Virus record (IMG/VR): IMGVR_UViG_3300028025_002785
Location: 1 to 53,766 of that record
DNA: 53,766 nt
Direction: 5' to 3' (one strand)
Source of the DNA: a virus
The position numbers and the translations under genes are program-made. Shown here in pieces: positions 52,416-53,766 of this stretch. The notes beneath the pieces were generated by a model. The model saw only the letters and a program-made list of their open reading frames with translations. It was not told the origin of the DNA and did not search any database. Each line of letters starts with the position of its first letter. Positions within the stretch are counted from its first letter, which is position 1.

Positions 52416-52691
52416 CTATTCATCCCATTCATCGTATCGATCGACCCATGCATCTAGGTGATGGGCCTCTACTATAGCTCTCGCCGGTGCCTGATCCTTA
52501 TCTCTCCACTTGACTGGAGAGGGTAGGTCGATCAGACGGTCGAAGTCTTCCTCCCAATAGGCATTAATTGCCGCCTTGCATGCATCGATCATAGACACTG
52601 GCACTGGCGGGTAGTGATTACTAGTTAAGTGAATCGCTAACCCCTGATCGAGGTCCATATTTGCGTACTCTATAGCTTGCGTTGATCCCAT
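52416..52691 (-). CDS. Conserved-looking hypothetical actinophage protein
   Basis: A 91-residue acidic protein: MGSTQAIEYANMDLDQGLAI, then HYPPVPVSMIDACKAAINAY and WEEDFDRLIDLPSPVKWRDK, ending HHLDAWVDRYDEWDE. This type of small acidic protein, with the VPVSMIDACKAAI helix, is familiar from actinophage early regions but has no known role. It follows the GP88 gene by 10 nt with GGAGAC as ribosome site and ends before two hairpins. Confidence 0.55.
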   Translation of the reverse strand: MGSTQAIEYANMDLDQGLAIHLTSNHYPPVPVSMIDACKAAINAYWEEDFDRLIDLPSPVKWRDKDQAPARAIVEAHHLDAWVDRYDEWDE

Positions 52692-52701
52692 GACTGTCTC
52701 C

Positions 52702-53406
52702 TTACTTCTTAGATATCGAGAATGAAATATTACTTTTACCCTTTAAACATATACCGCATGCCACGCACGCACCTTCAAGCTTGATCTGCCCACGCTGTTC
52801 AGGACATACCGCTGTGCGCTCGCCTATTGATAGGAGCATCTCTTTTGCCTGGTCGAATGTCTCGTGTAATCCTGCTAACGGGAGCCCTGCACGCTTGACA
52901 CGTGCCGCGGCTTCGAAGTTATCAGTATCAGTGGAGAAGTAGATCGAGAGATTCTCTAGACCCATAAGGCTATAGATAGCAGACTCTACACGTGTATACG
53001 CCCAAAACCTAACGTTAGGGTGCATCTGCACTACCTTTTGCCATGCATAGGTATACGTACCGTTGAAGAAGTCCCCGTCCCAATGAATGCGGAAGTCCTT
53101 AGGCGCATCCCACTTTTCACACTCAGCTTCAAATTCGATGATCATGTCATCCAATAGGGTAACCATAGTGTCGATATCTGCATCTCTCACTAAGTCCCAA
53201 TTGTGAATTAGGCTAGCCTTTACGTTAGGGTAGATCTTCTCTAGTTTTCCTGCGTAGCATATTTTGCTGCACACTGAAGTAGCCGACGGGCAAGAGTAGT
53301 CTCTCCCGGCGGGTAAACCAAACGAATTTGCAATGCGTGCTGTTTTGCCGTTAGGCGTTAAACTATTTGATACCTTGCGATCTTTCGACCGCTTCAATTT
53401 CTCCAT
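52702..53406 (-). CDS. GP88-family protein with Cys clusters
   Basis: A 234-residue protein of the GP88 family seen in mycobacteriophages and other actinophages. Characteristic parts are KTARIANSFGLPAGRDYSCP, SATSVCSKICYAGKLE (three Cys), FRIHWDGDFFNGTYTYAW, VRFWAYTRVESAIYSL and a C-terminal Cys set in TAVCPEQRGQIKLEGACVAC with GICLKG following. The two clusters may bind iron-sulfur or zinc, and the core looks like a barrel with radical-SAM-like spacing, but no CxxxCxxC motif is present. Its function is unknown. It is preceded by a promoter with two CRP-type boxes. Confidence 0.75.
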   Translation of the reverse strand: MEKLKRSKDRKVSNSLTPNGKTARIANSFGLPAGRDYSCPSATSVCSKICYAGKLEKIYPNVKASLIHNWDLVRDADIDTMVTLLDDMIIEFEAECEKWDAPKDFRIHWDGDFFNGTYTYAWQKVVQMHPNVRFWAYTRVESAIYSLMGLENLSIYFSTDTDNFEAAARVKRAGLPLAGLHETFDQAKEMLLSIGERTAVCPEQRGQIKLEGACVACGICLKGKSNISFSISKK

Positions 53407-53433
53407 AATCAGCCCTTCTAGTAGTTAATGCAT

Positions 53434-53462
53434 AGTTAACTCTCTCTAACCGCGCTCGCCAA
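53434..53462 (-). promoter_or_regulatory. GP88 promoter
   Basis: On the minus strand TTGGCG (53462-53457), a 17-nt spacer and TTAACT (53439-53434). The CRP-type box lies exactly 10 nt upstream, as at 51736-51764. The intervening sequence between box and -35 is also similar (CAAA....TA). Confidence 0.6.
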
Positions 53463-53472
53463 TACCTTTTGC

Positions 53473-53488
53473 TGTGATCTACATCACA
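53473..53488. promoter_or_regulatory. CRP/GlxR-type box, perfect match
   Basis: TGTGATCTACATCACA is a perfect TGTGA-N6-TCACA palindrome, 10 nt upstream of the GP88 -35 hexamer. Confidence 0.7.
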
Positions 53489-53515
53489 CCTGGAGCAGCT
53501 GACAGCAGCTGGCTG

Positions 53516-53531
53516 TGTGACCTACATCACA
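53516..53531. promoter_or_regulatory. CRP/GlxR-type box, perfect match
   Basis: TGTGACCTACATCACA, a second perfect box with its centre 43 bp from the first, about four helical turns, so two dimers would lie on the same face. The conserved element copy 2 begins 2 nt after it. Confidence 0.7.
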
Positions 53532-53532
53532 T

Positions 53533-53589
53533 CTCTCTCTTGATATAACCCGAAGGGTGAATGGGTGGGTGGGCATTCAACACAAACAA
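53533..53589. repeat. Conserved intergenic element, copy 2
   Basis: CT run, GATATAA, CCCGAAGGG, G-rich stretch (GGGTGGGTGGG) and CAACACAAACA, in the same order as at 52256-52310 and again directly beside a perfect CRP-type box. Confidence 0.55.
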
Positions 53590-53621
53590 GCAGGCCCCGG
53601 CGGCCGCAGCCGCCAGGGTCG
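53590..53621 (-). terminator. GC-rich hairpin terminator after the right-edge gene
   Basis: On the minus strand GGCGGC-TGCG-GCCGCC forms a stable stem, extended by AGGC/GGCCT outside it, and is followed by the T-rich CTTGTTTGTG. It starts 8 nt after the stop of the edge gene. Confidence 0.6.
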
Positions 53622-53628
53622 CCTGGAA

Positions 53629-53766
53629 TTATTCGAAGCTGATCCGCAGCTCCACTACACGGTTATCCTCATTGAGCCGAACCTCAACAGGATAGATACC
53701 ATCACCGTATCCCGAGCTGGTGGCCACGGCCTCGTTAGCTTGGCCATTTTGCACGAACCAGTTATG
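53629..53766 (-). CDS. Partial protein, C-terminal 45 residues (DUF4241-like pattern)
   Basis: A frame open from the right edge to TAA 53631-53629. The product ends with NGQANEAVATSSGYGDGIYP, then VEVRLNEDNRVVELRISFE. A 'GYGDGxYpVxV' end is common to DUF4241-type and related small beta proteins. Too little is present for a firm name. The start and the rest lie outside the window. Confidence 0.5.
   Translation of the reverse strand, partial: HNWFVQNGQANEAVATSSGYGDGIYPVEVRLNEDNRVVELRISFE

Noticed and set aside
1-53766. tRNA genes, integrase, att sites or insertion sequences
   Set aside because: Looked for by eye on both strands; no cloverleaf with a TTC-type arm, recombinase or transposase motif was recognised. 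A tRNA search program would be decisive.

Overview
This window is part of the genome of a contractile-tailed (myovirus-type) bacteriophage that very probably infects an actinobacterium. The tail genes are read directly: sheath, tube, a frameshifted tail chaperone, tape measure, LysM/gp53-like, gp27-like, gp5-like, gp25-like, gp6-like and tail-protein-I-like. The host assignment rests on two WhiB-like proteins, a class II (B12-dependent) ribonucleotide reductase, a proteasome/HslV-like Ntn hydrolase, an actinobacterial-type LexA box (GAAC-N4-GTTC), CRP/GlxR-type boxes (TGTGA-N6-TCACA) and a recurrent leaderless-promoter layout (TANNNT, 6-7 nt, start codon). The moderate, rather AT-leaning base composition would suit a low-GC aquatic actinobacterium, but that is inference. 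Major capsid protein, portal, prohead protease and large terminase are not recognisable, so both ends lie inside a larger genome. No tRNA, integrase, CRISPR array or insertion sequence was seen.

Layout. (1) 1-5.2 kb: the 3' end of a 2OG-Fe(II) oxygenase, a convergent DUF6065-like gene, then a divergent promoter with an SOS-type box leading to two collagen-like tail fibre genes, a glycosyltransferase, a putative structural gene and two lysine-rich small genes, closed by a terminator. (2) 5.3-19.8 kb: one dense plus-strand tail module, in which the chaperone gene carries a probable +1 frameshift extension. (3) 19.8-27.3 kb: a replication module with a winged-helix protein, helicase loader, SWIM-type protein, DnaB-type helicase, primase, dNMP kinase and SNF2-type helicase. 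(4) 27.3-36.3 kb: recombination and synthesis, with an RHH regulator, a MerR-like protein, a putative ssDNA-binding protein, family A DNA polymerase, RecA/UvsX, a PD-(D/E)XK resolvase-like protein, a WhiB variant, a Cas4/RecB-like nuclease and a RuvC-like resolvase, plus small zinc-ribbon proteins. (5) 36.3-45.3 kb: accessory genes, with SpoVS/Alba-like, a metallophosphoesterase, eight coupled small polar and mostly basic proteins, the proteasome-like hydrolase, a nucleotidyltransferase and a TGT/DpdA-like protein. (6) 45.4-47.5 kb: nrdJ behind its own promoter with an embedded palindrome, ending at a bidirectional terminator. (7) 47.6-53.8 kb: a minus-strand arm of mostly tiny translationally coupled genes, including a frameshifted cytosine-5 DNA methyltransferase, a canonical WhiB protein, GP88 and the end of another gene.

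How it works together. Replication, recombination and nucleotide supply are largely self-encoded. The minus arm looks like the early or host-takeover region. Two of its transcription units share one promoter design: a CRP/GlxR-type box, exactly 10 nt, TTGGCG, 17 nt, then a -10 element. A third intergenic stretch holds three such boxes head to tail with exact 16-bp periodicity beside a GA/CT-rich non-coding segment. This cAMP/CRP-like regulatory hub, together with the leaderless promoters and the SOS box, is the most unusual signal in the window. Functions are assigned by recognising motifs by eye; no database search was run.
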